Of a stretch of DNA of 64,000 nt, positions 53,223 to 64,000 are shown piece after piece (positions within the stretch are counted from its first letter, which is position 1; every line of letters begins with the position of its first letter). A program made the translations under genes and the position numbers. Under the pieces are notes generated by a model that saw only the letters and a program-made list of their open reading frames with translations, did no database searches and had not been told where the DNA came from. Source of the stretch: DALYJJ01 sp031969915 (GTDB lineage Bacteria; Acidobacteriota; Terriglobia; Bryobacterales; Bryobacteraceae); contig DALYJJ010000015.1 in assembly GCA_031969915.1 (NCBI GenBank), forward strand, positions 1 through 64,000, in the 5' to 3' direction.

Positions 53223-54440
53223 CTATGCTATCGCGGGCCGCCGCCATTGCATGGCGGTGAGCGCGCTGCCGGCCAGGGCCAGCGCGACGAATACCCGGAA
53301 GAGCGCGTCCCAGCCTTGCGTCGCGGCCCACCAGGCGACCAGGTACGGTGAGACCAACTGGCCCAGCGAGGCCATGCCGCTGATGAAACCGGACGCCGTG
53401 CCGCCCGCCACGTTGCGCCCGGCGTCCTGCGCGCAGGCGCCTTGCATCAACGTGTCCGGCCCGTAGGTGAGAACGCCGATGAGCGAGATGCCGATGGCGT
53501 TCCACAACGGACCGGCGCCGGTGAGCGTGGGCTGCCACAGGAGAGCCCCGGCGAGCCCGGCTTGCATCAGGCAGGCCACGGGAAAGCGGCGCGAACCGAA
53601 GACGCGGTCGGAGAGATAACCCGCCAGGACCGCGCCGCCGAAACCCACCAGTTCGTATAGCGACGAGATGTAGCCGGCCTGCGCGAGCGGGTAGCGAAGC
53701 TGCTCCGTCATGTAGAGCGGCAGCCAGAACAGGAATGAGTACCGTGTGACCTTGAGCAACGCGGCGGTGACGGCGACGACCCAAACGGTGGGCTGCTTCA
53801 GCAATTCGCGGTACATCGCCGGAGCGGGAGTCTTGCTCCGGGCCTCGCCGGGTCCGTCGCGGTCAAAGGAGGCGAAGAGCAGCAGCACGGCGGAGAGCAA
53901 CACGGCCGGCATCCACAAACCGGCCTGCCAGTTCACCGTGGAAACCACGCGCGTCGCGACGAGCGTGGCGATGAACCCGCCCAGCACATAGTTTGTCGAC
54001 CACCACGCCATGACCACGCCACGGTGCCTCGCGTCGAACCAGGAGCCCATGTTCTTCACCAGGCCGGGCCAGCCCGCCGACTGGCCCAGACCGTTGACGA
54101 AAGAAAGCAACAGAAGCGGCGTATAGAGGGCCCCGTGCGGCATGGCGAGATTGGCGGCGATGGAGAGCGCCATTCCAATGCTCACCGTGATGCGCGGGCG
54201 CAGACGGTCGGCCAGCGGTCCGGCGCAGAGTTGGCCCAGCGAGTAGGCGAGGCTGTAAGCGAACACGAAATCGGCGAGTTGGAGTTTGGTGAAGAGCCCG
54301 CCCTGCTCGAGCGCGGGCATCACCACGCTGAAGTTCTTCCGGCACAGATAGAAGCCGGCGTAGGCCAGCCAGGTGAGGCCGAAGATGTGCCAGCGCGTCA
54401 GCGCGATGCGAACGCCTCCGTCACGGAACGCCCGATCCAA
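53223..54440 (-). CDS. OPA-type major facilitator transporter, probable organophosphonate/organophosphate importer
   Basis: 405 residues and about 12 transmembrane helices. The start of helix 1 (RWHIFGLTWLAYAGFYLCRKNFSVVMPAL) and GQLCAGPLADRLRPR are the hallmarks of the GlpT/UhpT organophosphate:phosphate antiporter group. SAGWPGLVKNMGSWFD is also typical. The start is uncertain: TTG 54440 gives a 43-bp overlap with the upstream phosphodiesterase gene, and no ATG exists before the first helix. In this operon, next to PhnW-PhnX, 2-aminoethylphosphonate is the likely substrate (inference). Confidence 0.9.
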   Translation of the reverse strand: MDRAFRDGGVRIALTRWHIFGLTWLAYAGFYLCRKNFSVVMPALEQGGLFTKLQLADFVFAYSLAYSLGQLCAGPLADRLRPRITVSIGMALSIAANLAMPHGALYTPLLLLSFVNGLGQSAGWPGLVKNMGSWFDARHRGVVMAWWSTNYVLGGFIATLVATRVVSTVNWQAGLWMPAVLLSAVLLLFASFDRDGPGEARSKTPAPAMYRELLKQPTVWVVAVTAALLKVTRYSFLFWLPLYMTEQLRYPLAQAGYISSLYELVGFGGAVLAGYLSDRVFGSRRFPVACLMQAGLAGALLWQPTLTGAGPLWNAIGISLIGVLTYGPDTLMQGACAQDAGRNVAGGTASGFISGMASLGQLVSPYLVAWWAATQGWDALFRVFVALALAGSALTAMQWRRPAIA

Positions 54441-55258
54441 CAGGGATGCGGCTTGATCCCGAGCAGAGACGCAACGGTCGGCGCCGTGTCGAAGGTGTTG
54501 ACCGGTACACGCAGCTCGCCCGGCTTCACGCCTGGGCCCGCGAGAATCCAGGGGATCTCGAGCTCGGCCATCGTCTCGCCGCCGTGCTTCTTGCCCACCC
54601 CGCCATGGTCGGAGGTGAGGAGGAAGACGGCGTCATCGCCCGCGGCACGCACGATCTCGGCCGTAAGGCGGTCGGCCTCTTCGATGGAGGCGATGTATTC
54701 GGGCGTTCCGTGTCCATGCTCGTGACCCGCGTGGTCGATGTGATCGAGATGGATAAAGAGTAGGCCGGGCTGCGCTTCCTTCCAATACGCAACGGCCCGC
54801 CGCATCGTTTCCTGAGGACCCTTGGGGTGCTCGATCCGGTCGGCCGCTCCGTTCTCGACCAGGCGGCCGAAGCCGTCCCAATCGTGAAAGACGCCGATTT
54901 TCGACGCGGGACGCTGCTCCCGCAGTTGGCCGAACACGGTGGGGAACTGGCCGCCCGGGCCCTTGCACACGGGCGCGATGGAGAACTTGTCCGGCATCCA
55001 GTCGTTCGACGTGATGCCGTGCTGCTCGGGCCCCGCGCCCATGATCATGGACGCCCAGTTGGGGCTGCTGGAGGTGGGCATCACGCCCCGCGCGTGGTAC
55101 GTCCAGGCGCCCCGGGCGCGGAGTTTGTCGATGTTCGGCACGCGGGCGCTGCGGAGGCCATCGGGGCTCAGGCCGTCGTAGCCGATCACGATCACCCGCC
55201 GCGGTTGTGCCAGGCACGCCGCGCCGGCAATCAGCAGGAGCAAGGCCGCTCTCTTCAT
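54398..55258 (-). CDS. AlkP-superfamily phosphodiesterase/nucleotide pyrophosphatase-like hydrolase
   Basis: 286 residues with a signal peptide (ALLLLIAGAACLAQ). AlkP-fold metal site: first Asp in VIVIGYDGLSPDGL, nucleophile Thr/Ser in GVMPTSSSPNWASMIMG, LLFIHLDHIDHAGHEHG, FLLTSDHGGVGKKHGG and the third-site region near the C-terminus. It belongs to the type I phosphodiesterase branch. In the phosphonate operon it could release AEP from phosphonate mono- or diesters of lipids or glycans in the periplasm (inference). ATG 55258 overlaps the metallophosphoesterase stop (ATGA). Confidence 0.88.
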   Translation of the reverse strand: MKRAALLLLIAGAACLAQPRRVIVIGYDGLSPDGLRSARVPNIDKLRARGAWTYHARGVMPTSSSPNWASMIMGAGPEQHGITSNDWMPDKFSIAPVCKGPGGQFPTVFGQLREQRPASKIGVFHDWDGFGRLVENGAADRIEHPKGPQETMRRAVAYWKEAQPGLLFIHLDHIDHAGHEHGHGTPEYIASIEEADRLTAEIVRAAGDDAVFLLTSDHGGVGKKHGGETMAELEIPWILAGPGVKPGELRVPVNTFDTAPTVASLLGIKPHPCWIGRSVTEAFASR

Positions 55259-56160
55259 CCCCAGGGCTCGCTGTAGTGCGTGTTCCAGTCCACACGGTCG
55301 ATGTTCAGAAACTTGTGGGCGGCCTTCCGCGGATGGCATTCGACGATCAGGTAGGCGTCCTGATCGAAGCGGGTAGCGGCGATCACGGTGTGCAGCGGCC
55401 CGTAGCTGCGTCCGAATTCGAACCAGCGATGCCAGTGGCCGCTGATCACATGCTGCACCGTGGCGCGATGCTGCTTCAGCAGGGAATGCAGGCCGATTTC
55501 CGCCCGCTCCGTCCGCACGATCAGTTCGAGCGGATAGTGCACGAAGACGAACGTCGGCTTGGCCTGGCGCAACTCGGCTTCGAACCACTCGATCTGTTCC
55601 AGGCCGAGGCTCCCCTTGCCGCGTTCGTACTTCGCGTGTCCCACCGTCCAGGTGTCGCCGAGGAAGTTGTTCAGGTGAACGAACTTCACGCCCTTGTGGT
55701 CCACCGAATAGTACGGCTTGACGCCCAGCTTGCGGAGGAACAGCTCATGCGAGGCTTCGCGCGACATCTTGGGGACGAAGTAATCGTGGTTGCCGAAGCC
55801 GACGTGCACGGGCATCTTGAAGCCCTTGGTGATTTCGTGGGCGTGGTCGATGCGGGTCTTGTTCTGAAAGTAGAAGTCAACGTCGGTGGACGGGTAATCG
55901 TGAAAGTAGTCGCCCACTACGAAGACACGGTCGAGCGCAGGCTGCAGGCGATTCAGATGGTCGCGCGCGGCGGTGAGGCGCTCGGCGGACTTGAGGATCG
56001 ACTGCGTGTCTTCGGCGTTGCTCTCGGGTCCTTTGTAGAAGCCGTCGATGATGTGGGTGTCGGCGATGACGCCGAAACGGAACGAGCCGCTCTCGGCGGC
56101 CGGAAGGAGCGGGGCGGTTGCAGCCGCCCCCGTGAGTTTCAACCAATCCCTGCGGTTCAT
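55255..56160 (-). CDS. Tat-exported calcineurin-like metallophosphoesterase
   Basis: 301 residues. Tat signal MNRRDWLKLTGAAATAPLLPA. Metallophosphoesterase motifs: FGVIADTHIIDGF (D-x-H), VFVVGDYFHDYP (GD), VHVGFGNHDYF (GNHD), FVHYPLEL (H) and VISGHWHRWFEF (GHxH). It hydrolyses phosphoesters with a dinuclear metal centre in the periplasm. It lies 4 bp after the receptor gene and overlaps the next gene by 4. Together with the AlkP-type enzyme it may process phosphonate esters in two steps (inference). Confidence 0.92.
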   Translation of the reverse strand: MNRRDWLKLTGAAATAPLLPAAESGSFRFGVIADTHIIDGFYKGPESNAEDTQSILKSAERLTAARDHLNRLQPALDRVFVVGDYFHDYPSTDVDFYFQNKTRIDHAHEITKGFKMPVHVGFGNHDYFVPKMSREASHELFLRKLGVKPYYSVDHKGVKFVHLNNFLGDTWTVGHAKYERGKGSLGLEQIEWFEAELRQAKPTFVFVHYPLELIVRTERAEIGLHSLLKQHRATVQHVISGHWHRWFEFGRSYGPLHTVIAATRFDQDAYLIVECHPRKAAHKFLNIDRVDWNTHYSEPWG

Positions 56161-56164
56161 GGCG

Positions 56165-59440
<3,276 letters not shown>

Positions 59441-59509
59441 GATTCCTCCACACCAGCGGGAACTTCGGGGTCTTGGGTGGCAGGATAGCAACCGGACGTG
59501 TCGGTGCGA

Positions 59510-60106
59510 TTACCGGTTCGTGACAGTCGGGTCGCGGAGCAGCAAGGTCTTCCGGAGCGCCGGGATCACGTCCACCACGGGCGCGCCCTTGAAGGCGGGA
59601 ACGGGGAAATCGCCCTTCCATGTCACGCCCGGCGGGAACAGGGCGATGAAGTCCCACACGATCTCGCCGGTCACCAGGCTCTCCTTGCCGATGACCGGCG
59701 CGGGGTCCTTGAGCAGGGTCTTGCGCGCGGCCTCGGAGAGCCGCAGCTTTGCGTCCCAATACTGGCGGGCGCGTGGATCGGTGACCCGCGCCTGAGCCTT
59801 GTCGCCGGGCGGCCCGGTGTCGCTGTCGAGCACCGGTTCCCACACCACGAAGACGCGGAGATCGCGATCCGGCATGCTCTTCAGCAGATCTTCGATTGCA
59901 GAGGCCCCCTGCAAGCATTTCCCTCAAGTGGGAGAGAGCATCACGATCAGGCGCTGGCGGCTGGATTCGGCATTGAAGGCCTCTTCGAGCGGGGAGAGCG
60001 AATCGAGCGCGGTCAGCCCGGCGGGACGAACCGCATCCCGCCCGCCGCACGAGGCGAGCACCAGCAGTACGAGCGCGATTACCAGACGCCGATGAGTTTC
60101 CACCAT
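59510..60106 (-). CDS. Putative selenocysteine-containing thioredoxin-like lipoprotein (in-frame UGA at residue 61)
   Basis: A single reading frame of 198 codons is interrupted only by TGA at 59926-59924, codon 61. Upstream is a lipoprotein signal (VIALVLLVLASC, Cys20) and a helical leader; downstream the frame continues in typical codon usage to 59510. Around the stop it reads LIVMLSPT-U-GKCLQGAS, i.e. a U-x-x-C redox motif at the thioredoxin CxxC position, followed by DLRVFVVWEPVLDSDTG and RARQYWD, as in acidobacterial thioredoxin-like exported proteins. A hairpin TTGCAG/CTGCAA begins 9 bases after the UGA. ATG 60106 has AGGA five bases upstream; the gene overlaps the transporter gene by 28 bp. 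Alternative: a nonsense-mutated pseudogene or a sequencing error. Confidence 0.78.
59896..59914 (-). promoter_or_regulatory. SECIS-like hairpin after the UGA codon
   Basis: mRNA TTGCAG (59914-59909), loop GGGGCCT (59908-59902), CTGCAA (59901-59896): perfect 6-bp stem, extendable by a G-U pair. The loop begins 16 bases after the UGA with G in the first positions, fitting the accepted bacterial SECIS rules for stem length, loop and distance. Confidence 0.65.
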
Positions 60107-61533
60107 GCGAATCCTATGGTCCCCCAAATGAGCAGGTTCATGGTAGCCACGATCAGGCCGATCTTCCACCACTGGCGGAACGCCACGTAGTCCTGCGCGT
60201 AGAACATGGGCGACGGCGTGGTGCCGTAGTTGGTAAGGCCCGCGGCGAGGTTCGCGAAACAGGCGAAGGAGAAGACCATCAGCCCCAGCGGCGCGCCCTT
60301 GGCCATGAGCACGGCGAGGAACGGCGGGTACATCGCCAGCAGGTGCGCCGTGATGCTCGCAAAGCCGTAGTGCGCATAGAAATAGATCACCAGCGCGACG
60401 CCGAAAAGCGCCACCCAGCCCGTGGCTTCGAAAAAGGAGCCCACGCCCTTGGCGAACTCCGTGGTCACGCCCGCGTCATTCAGTGCCTTGCCCAGCCGCA
60501 GGAGTCCTCCGTACCACACAAAGATGTCCCAGCCGGAGCGCTCGGCCTTCACGTCCTCCCACGAGAGCACACGCGTCACCAGCAGCGCGATGGCGCCGAA
60601 CATCGCCGTGATCGTGATGTCGATGCCGTGCCATCCGGACGTCACCCACAGGCCGCAAACGGAGATGAAGATCACGGTGAGGATGCGCTCGCCGCCGCTC
60701 ATCGGCCCCATCGTGTGCAGTTCGCTCGAAGCGAACGCCGACGCCTCCGGCGTGCGCCGGATCTCCGGAGGGTTCAGCCGCATCACCACCCACGGCACCA
60801 CGGCCAGCGAGCACAGCCCGGGCACCAGCCCCGCGGCGAACCAGCCCGCCCAGGTCACTGAGTAGCCGAACTGGCCCGCGATCTGCGCCGCCAGCGGGTT
60901 GCTCGCCTGTCCCGTGAAGAACATCGCCGATGTGACGCAGATGCTCTGATACACCGCGGTCATCAGGAAGGAGCCGAGCAGCGCGGCGGTAGCGCCCGGC
61001 TTCGACCCATAGAGTTCGGCCACCGAGCGCACGATCGGCAGGATCACGCCGCCCGAGCGCGCGCCGTTCGACGGGATCACCGATGCGAGCACCATGTCGG
61101 ACGCCGAGAGCGCGTAGGTGACGCCGAGCGACGTCGTCCCGAAGGCGCGGACGAACAGAAGCGCGATGCGCCGCGCCAGCCCGGTGTTGATCAGCGCGCG
61201 CGAGATGAAGAACGCCGCCATCACCAGCCAGACGGTCGGATCGGCGTAGCCCGCCAACGCCTGGGTCATCGTCAACCCGCCCAGCACCGCGGACGCCGTG
61301 ACCGCAGCCAGGACGATGGCGCCGCCCGGCAGAGGTTGTGCGATCAGGCCGGCAATCGTCGCCGCGAAGATTCCGAACAGCCGCCAACCCTCCGGTTTCA
61401 CCGCCGCGGGCCGGGGAACGCCGTAGACCACCGCCAGGTACACGCCCACCAGCAGCAGGAGTCCGGGCAGGCTGCGGCGGAGGGCAGAGGGCGGCGTGCT
61501 TTGGGTCACGAAAGGACTAGGGTACCAGTACAT
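60079..61533 (-). CDS. DASS/SLC13-family sodium or anion symporter
   Basis: 484 residues with about 12 hydrophobic helices. DASS features are LPGGAIVLAAVTASAVLGGLTMTQALAGYADPTVWLVMAAFFISRALINTGLARRIA near the N-terminus, SNGARSGGVILPI (SNT-type substrate site), and ANLAAGLTNYGTTPSPMFYAQDYV near the end. It probably imports di- or tricarboxylates (succinate, citrate, tartrate). ATG 61533 (MYWYPSPF) has GGGGGA just before it. The 3' end overlaps the selenoprotein candidate by 28 bp, so both are likely co-transcribed. Confidence 0.9.
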   Translation of the reverse strand: MYWYPSPFVTQSTPPSALRRSLPGLLLLVGVYLAVVYGVPRPAAVKPEGWRLFGIFAATIAGLIAQPLPGGAIVLAAVTASAVLGGLTMTQALAGYADPTVWLVMAAFFISRALINTGLARRIALLFVRAFGTTSLGVTYALSASDMVLASVIPSNGARSGGVILPIVRSVAELYGSKPGATAALLGSFLMTAVYQSICVTSAMFFTGQASNPLAAQIAGQFGYSVTWAGWFAAGLVPGLCSLAVVPWVVMRLNPPEIRRTPEASAFASSELHTMGPMSGGERILTVIFISVCGLWVTSGWHGIDITITAMFGAIALLVTRVLSWEDVKAERSGWDIFVWYGGLLRLGKALNDAGVTTEFAKGVGSFFEATGWVALFGVALVIYFYAHYGFASITAHLLAMYPPFLAVLMAKGAPLGLMVFSFACFANLAAGLTNYGTTPSPMFYAQDYVAFRQWWKIGLIVATMNLLIWGTIGFAWWKLIGVW

Positions 61534-61613
61534 ATATCCCCCGTTGCGCGAGGGACTAGGATTTTCCGGTGATAGTACGCCTAACCCGAAAGTGGCATTC
61601 TGGACTCGACCCA

Positions 61614-62663
61614 ATGCGTATTCCCCTTCTGTTGCTGATGGCAATTTCCGTCTATGCGGGTCCGATTTACCGGATTACCGATCTGGGGACCCTGCCGGGC
61701 GGACAGAGCGTGGCGACGGGCATCAGCCCGGGCGGCGCGGCGGCGGGTTGGTCTCTGAACGCGGCCTACGAAGACACGGCGGTGCTGTTCGGCGCTAGTG
61801 GCGGACTCGGGGGCGGGCGCGCCCAGGGCGTCAACGACAGCGGGGCGGTGATCGGCACAGCCTATGGCCCGGACGGGCCCCGCGCGACCGTCTGGTCCAA
61901 CGGCGGGGCCACGCCTCTCTCGGACCGCGAAAGCTATGGGATGGCGATCAACGCGTCCGGTCAGGCGGCCGGCTCCGTGGACGGACAGGCCTTCGTGTTC
62001 AGCAACGGCGCGATACGGGCGATCAACGTAGGCGGTATGTGGAGTTCGGCATACGGCATCAATAACACCGGCTGGGTCGTCGGCACGGTGGAGACGGCGG
62101 GCGGCCAATTTCGAGGCTTCCTGGCGTTGCCGGGCGGCGGAGTGGTCTCGAACATCGGCAACTACGCCATGGCCGTGTCCGATTCAGGGCACGTTGCCGG
62201 CCACGCTCGCGCCGCCAATGGCTGGCTGCAGGCGTTCGTTTGGCAGAACGGGGTGCTGACGCCCATCGGGACCCTGGGCGGCCTCATGAGCTTCGGCTAC
62301 GGCGTGAACGGCAGCGGCTGGACGGTGGGCTACTCCGAAAAGGCTGACGGCGCCATCGCTGCGTTTCTCTATCGGGATGGCGTTCTCTACGACCTCAATG
62401 CGTTGGTTCCTGAGTTGAACGGCTGGTTCCTGCAGACCGCCTACGCGATCAACGGCACGGGACAAATCGTGGGTTCCGGCCTGTACCAGGGGCAGCCGCG
62501 GGCGTTCCGATTGGACTTGATCCCGGCACAGGACACACCGCTCCCGTTCCACCCGGATGTTCTGCCGCCGGAGGAGATCACGGAAAACCCCGAGCCGGCC
62601 ACACTCGTCCTGATCGGTGGAGGGTTACTCGCCGTCGGCCTACGGAAGTATCTCCGGAGGTAG
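61614..62663 (+). CDS. HAF-repeat exported protein with PEP-CTERM sorting signal
   Basis: 349 residues. Signal peptide (MRIPLLLLMAISVYAG). Repeats of the HAF type: ITDLGTLPGGQSVATGISPGGAAAGWSLN, GVNDSGAVIGTAYGPDG, GMAINASGQAAGSVDG, YGINNTGWVVGTVE, MAVSDSGHVAGHARA, YGVNGSGWTVGYSEKADG and YAINGTGQIVGSGLY. The C-terminus is a PEP-CTERM signal: ENPEPATLVLIGGGLLAVG followed by basic residues. That implies exosortase processing and surface or biofilm location. ATG 61614 has no Shine-Dalgarno; GTG 61569 would add 15 residues before the signal. Confidence 0.9.
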   Translation: MRIPLLLLMAISVYAGPIYRITDLGTLPGGQSVATGISPGGAAAGWSLNAAYEDTAVLFGASGGLGGGRAQGVNDSGAVIGTAYGPDGPRATVWSNGGATPLSDRESYGMAINASGQAAGSVDGQAFVFSNGAIRAINVGGMWSSAYGINNTGWVVGTVETAGGQFRGFLALPGGGVVSNIGNYAMAVSDSGHVAGHARAANGWLQAFVWQNGVLTPIGTLGGLMSFGYGVNGSGWTVGYSEKADGAIAAFLYRDGVLYDLNALVPELNGWFLQTAYAINGTGQIVGSGLYQGQPRAFRLDLIPAQDTPLPFHPDVLPPEEITENPEPATLVLIGGGLLAVGLRKYLRR

Positions 62664-62689
62664 GTCGGTCTCGCCATCCCAGCGGGTAC

Positions 62690-62718
62690 TTGTTAACTAC
62701 AGTTAAGTCTGGTATCCT
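62690..62718 (+). promoter_or_regulatory. Candidate promoter with extended -10 of the fourth receptor
   Basis: TTGTTA (62690-62695), 17-bp spacer, TATCCT (62713-62718) preceded by TGG (extended -10). The start site would be near 62725, only about six bases before ATG 62731, so near-leaderless translation is possible. GTTAA-type half-repeats in the spacer could bind a regulator. Confidence 0.5.
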
Positions 62719-62730
62719 AGCTCCAGTTAC

Positions 62731-64000
62731 ATGCGCTGGGCTTTGGGACTCTTGCTGTTCACCGCGACGCTGGCGGGCCAGACCACGGCCACCCTGGCGG
62801 GCGAAGTCGTCGACCCATCGGGCAAGGCTGTGGCAGGCGCAACGGTCACTCTGGCCAACGCGCTCACCGGATATCGCCACGTGACGGCCACTGACGCCGC
62901 CGGCGCCTTCTCGATCGCCAACATCCCTCTGCAGACGTACCAGCTTGCGGTGGAGCAGGAGGGTTTCGCGGCCGACCGTCAGCCGGTGGCGCTTCGCTCG
63001 AACGTGCCTGTCCGCGTGAGCATCCGGCTGGAACTGGCGGGCCAGGTTTCGCGGGTGGACGTCTCCGCGTATGATTCGCGTTCCCTGATTGAACCCGAAG
63101 CCACCGGGACGCGCACGGAACTGAACGCTGCCTCGATCGAGCGGCTTCCGCTGGCCGCCGCGAGCCGCGGACTGGAGTCGGTGCTGGCGACCTTCCCCGG
63201 TTTCGCGGTGAACGCCAACGGCGCTGTACACCCGCGCGGCGCGCACAACCAGATGACCTTCGTGATCGACGGCATGCCGGTGAGCGACCAGTTGACGGGC
63301 AGCTTCGCCAACGCGGTGGACCCGGCGATCGTGGAGAGCGTTGAACTGCACACCGGCAACATCCCGGCCGAGTTCGGTAACAAAGTATCGGGTGTGGCGG
63401 TGGTGACCACTCGCTCCGGCATGGCCGGAGGCCGCGCCTTCTCCGGCGGCACGCAGTTCGCCGCCGCGCAGTTCGACACGCTGTCGCAGGTTACGCAGGT
63501 GGCGGGCGGCGTGGGCAAGCTCGGGTACTTCGCGTCCCTGAACACGCTCAAGAGCAATCGTTTCCTCGACCAGGTTTCACTCGACAACCTGCACAACGGC
63601 GGCAACTCCCAACGCGCCTTTGTGCGCCTGGACTACAATGCCACCGCGCGCGACGCGCTGCGCATGAACGTGATGTCCGGGCGCTCCTCGTTCCAGTTGG
63701 CGAACCTTCCGTCGCAGCACGGCGCCGGGCAGGCGCAGCGTCAGCGTTTGCAGGACGCATCGGCGTCCCTTGCCTGGGTGCGCACGCTGGACGCGAAGAC
63801 CACCATCGACACCACGGCGTCATGGCGTGGGGCGACCGCGCAGCTCTACCCCAGCGCGGGAGACACGCCGGTGACCGCCGCGCAGGCCCGGCGGCTGACC
63901 ACCATCACCGCGGGCACGCGGTTCAATCGAGTGCAGGGCGCGCATGTCTTTCGCGCCGGGGGCGACATCCAACGCTTCCCCGTGCGCGAGCACTTCAGCT
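62731..64000 (+). CDS. Oar-like TonB-dependent receptor (3' end beyond window)
   Basis: First 423 codons. Signal peptide (LGLLLFTATLAGQ). Carboxypeptidase-regulatory domain (ATLAGEVVDPSGKAVAGATVTLANALTG, NIPLQTYQLAVEQEGF). Plug-like segment: ERLPLAAASRGLESVLATFPGF, HPRGAHNQMTFVIDGMPVSDQLTGSF, VELHTGNIPAEFGNKVSGVAVVTTRSG. Barrel strands begin near residue 230. The plug differs from the other three receptors and is closer to a TonB-dependent colicin-I-like plug. No Shine-Dalgarno sequence. The window ends inside the barrel. Confidence 0.9.
   Translation, partial: MRWALGLLLFTATLAGQTTATLAGEVVDPSGKAVAGATVTLANALTGYRHVTATDAAGAFSIANIPLQTYQLAVEQEGFAADRQPVALRSNVPVRVSIRLELAGQVSRVDVSAYDSRSLIEPEATGTRTELNAASIERLPLAAASRGLESVLATFPGFAVNANGAVHPRGAHNQMTFVIDGMPVSDQLTGSFANAVDPAIVESVELHTGNIPAEFGNKVSGVAVVTTRSGMAGGRAFSGGTQFAAAQFDTLSQVTQVAGGVGKLGYFASLNTLKSNRFLDQVSLDNLHNGGNSQRAFVRLDYNATARDALRMNVMSGRSSFQLANLPSQHGAGQAQRQRLQDASASLAWVRTLDAKTTIDTTASWRGATAQLYPSAGDTPVTAAQARRLTTITAGTRFNRVQGAHVFRAGGDIQRFPVREHFS

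Overview
The window reads as a draft-genome contig from a GC-rich Acidobacteriota, most likely of the Bryobacterales/Solibacter type (inferred; no 16S rRNA is present). The evidence is the gene mix: four very large Oar-like TonB-dependent receptors with an N-terminal carboxypeptidase-regulatory (Cna-B-like) domain, an acidobacterial VWFA-related protein, an ECF sigma factor coupled to a Ser/Thr kinase with TPRs, a DUF1800/DUF1501 pair, a HAF-repeat PEP-CTERM protein and many secreted proteins. A run of ten Ns at 36502-36511 and a one-base frameshift near 8447 show draft assembly. No tRNA, rRNA, CRISPR array or complete mobile element was seen. High GC makes long antisense ORFs common; they were left out.

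Layout. 1-3103 (minus): ECF sigma factor and TPR Ser/Thr kinase (kinase runs off the left edge). 3317-5625 (plus): cNMP/CBS/DUF294 protein and a DnaQ-type exonuclease. 5844-14906 (plus): two Oar-like receptors, the second coupled to a VWFA-domain protein. 14916-16537 (minus): sugar-binding lipoprotein and a second lipoprotein. 16553-18210 (plus): Rieske ferredoxin, MutM and YceI in a tight operon. 18207-20505 (minus): small Cys-containing exported protein, glutamate dehydrogenase, cyclophilin lipoprotein. 20681-22884 (plus): chemoreceptor and outer-membrane protein. 22890-28039 (minus): type I secretion-like TolC/HlyD/ABC operon, divergent from an ArsR-family regulator. 28689-33503: RsmI, a membrane-anchored JAMM-like protein, a YihY/BrkB protein, a stand-alone OmpR-type DNA-binding domain and an Ntn hydrolase. 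33521-38255 (minus): permuted ATP-grasp/alpha-E fusion, transglutaminase and SerB, joined by ATGA overlaps. 38524-47107: beta-helix protein, hexapeptide acyltransferase, class III aminotransferase, methyltransferase, YraN, GalT and two small secreted proteins. 47344-51341 (plus): DUF1800 and DUF1501. 51366-59440 (minus): five-gene operon of receptor, metallophosphoesterase, AlkP-type phosphodiesterase, OPA-type MFS transporter and PhnW-PhnX fusion, i.e. a probable organophosphonate scavenging pathway from outer membrane to C-P bond cleavage. 59510-61533 (minus): DASS-type transporter and a thioredoxin-like lipoprotein with an in-frame UGA. 61614-62663 (plus): PEP-CTERM protein. 62731-end (plus): fourth receptor, truncated by the window.

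The two most notable items are the probable selenoprotein at 59510-60106, where UGA sits at the first position of a CxxC-type redox motif and is followed by a SECIS-like hairpin, and the phosphonate operon at 51366-59440. Secondary items are a JAMM-fold protein with an Arg in place of a metal-binding His, an ABC exporter whose ATPase lacks several consensus switch residues, and an 11-bp tandem direct repeat next to an orphan OmpR-type DNA-binding domain.
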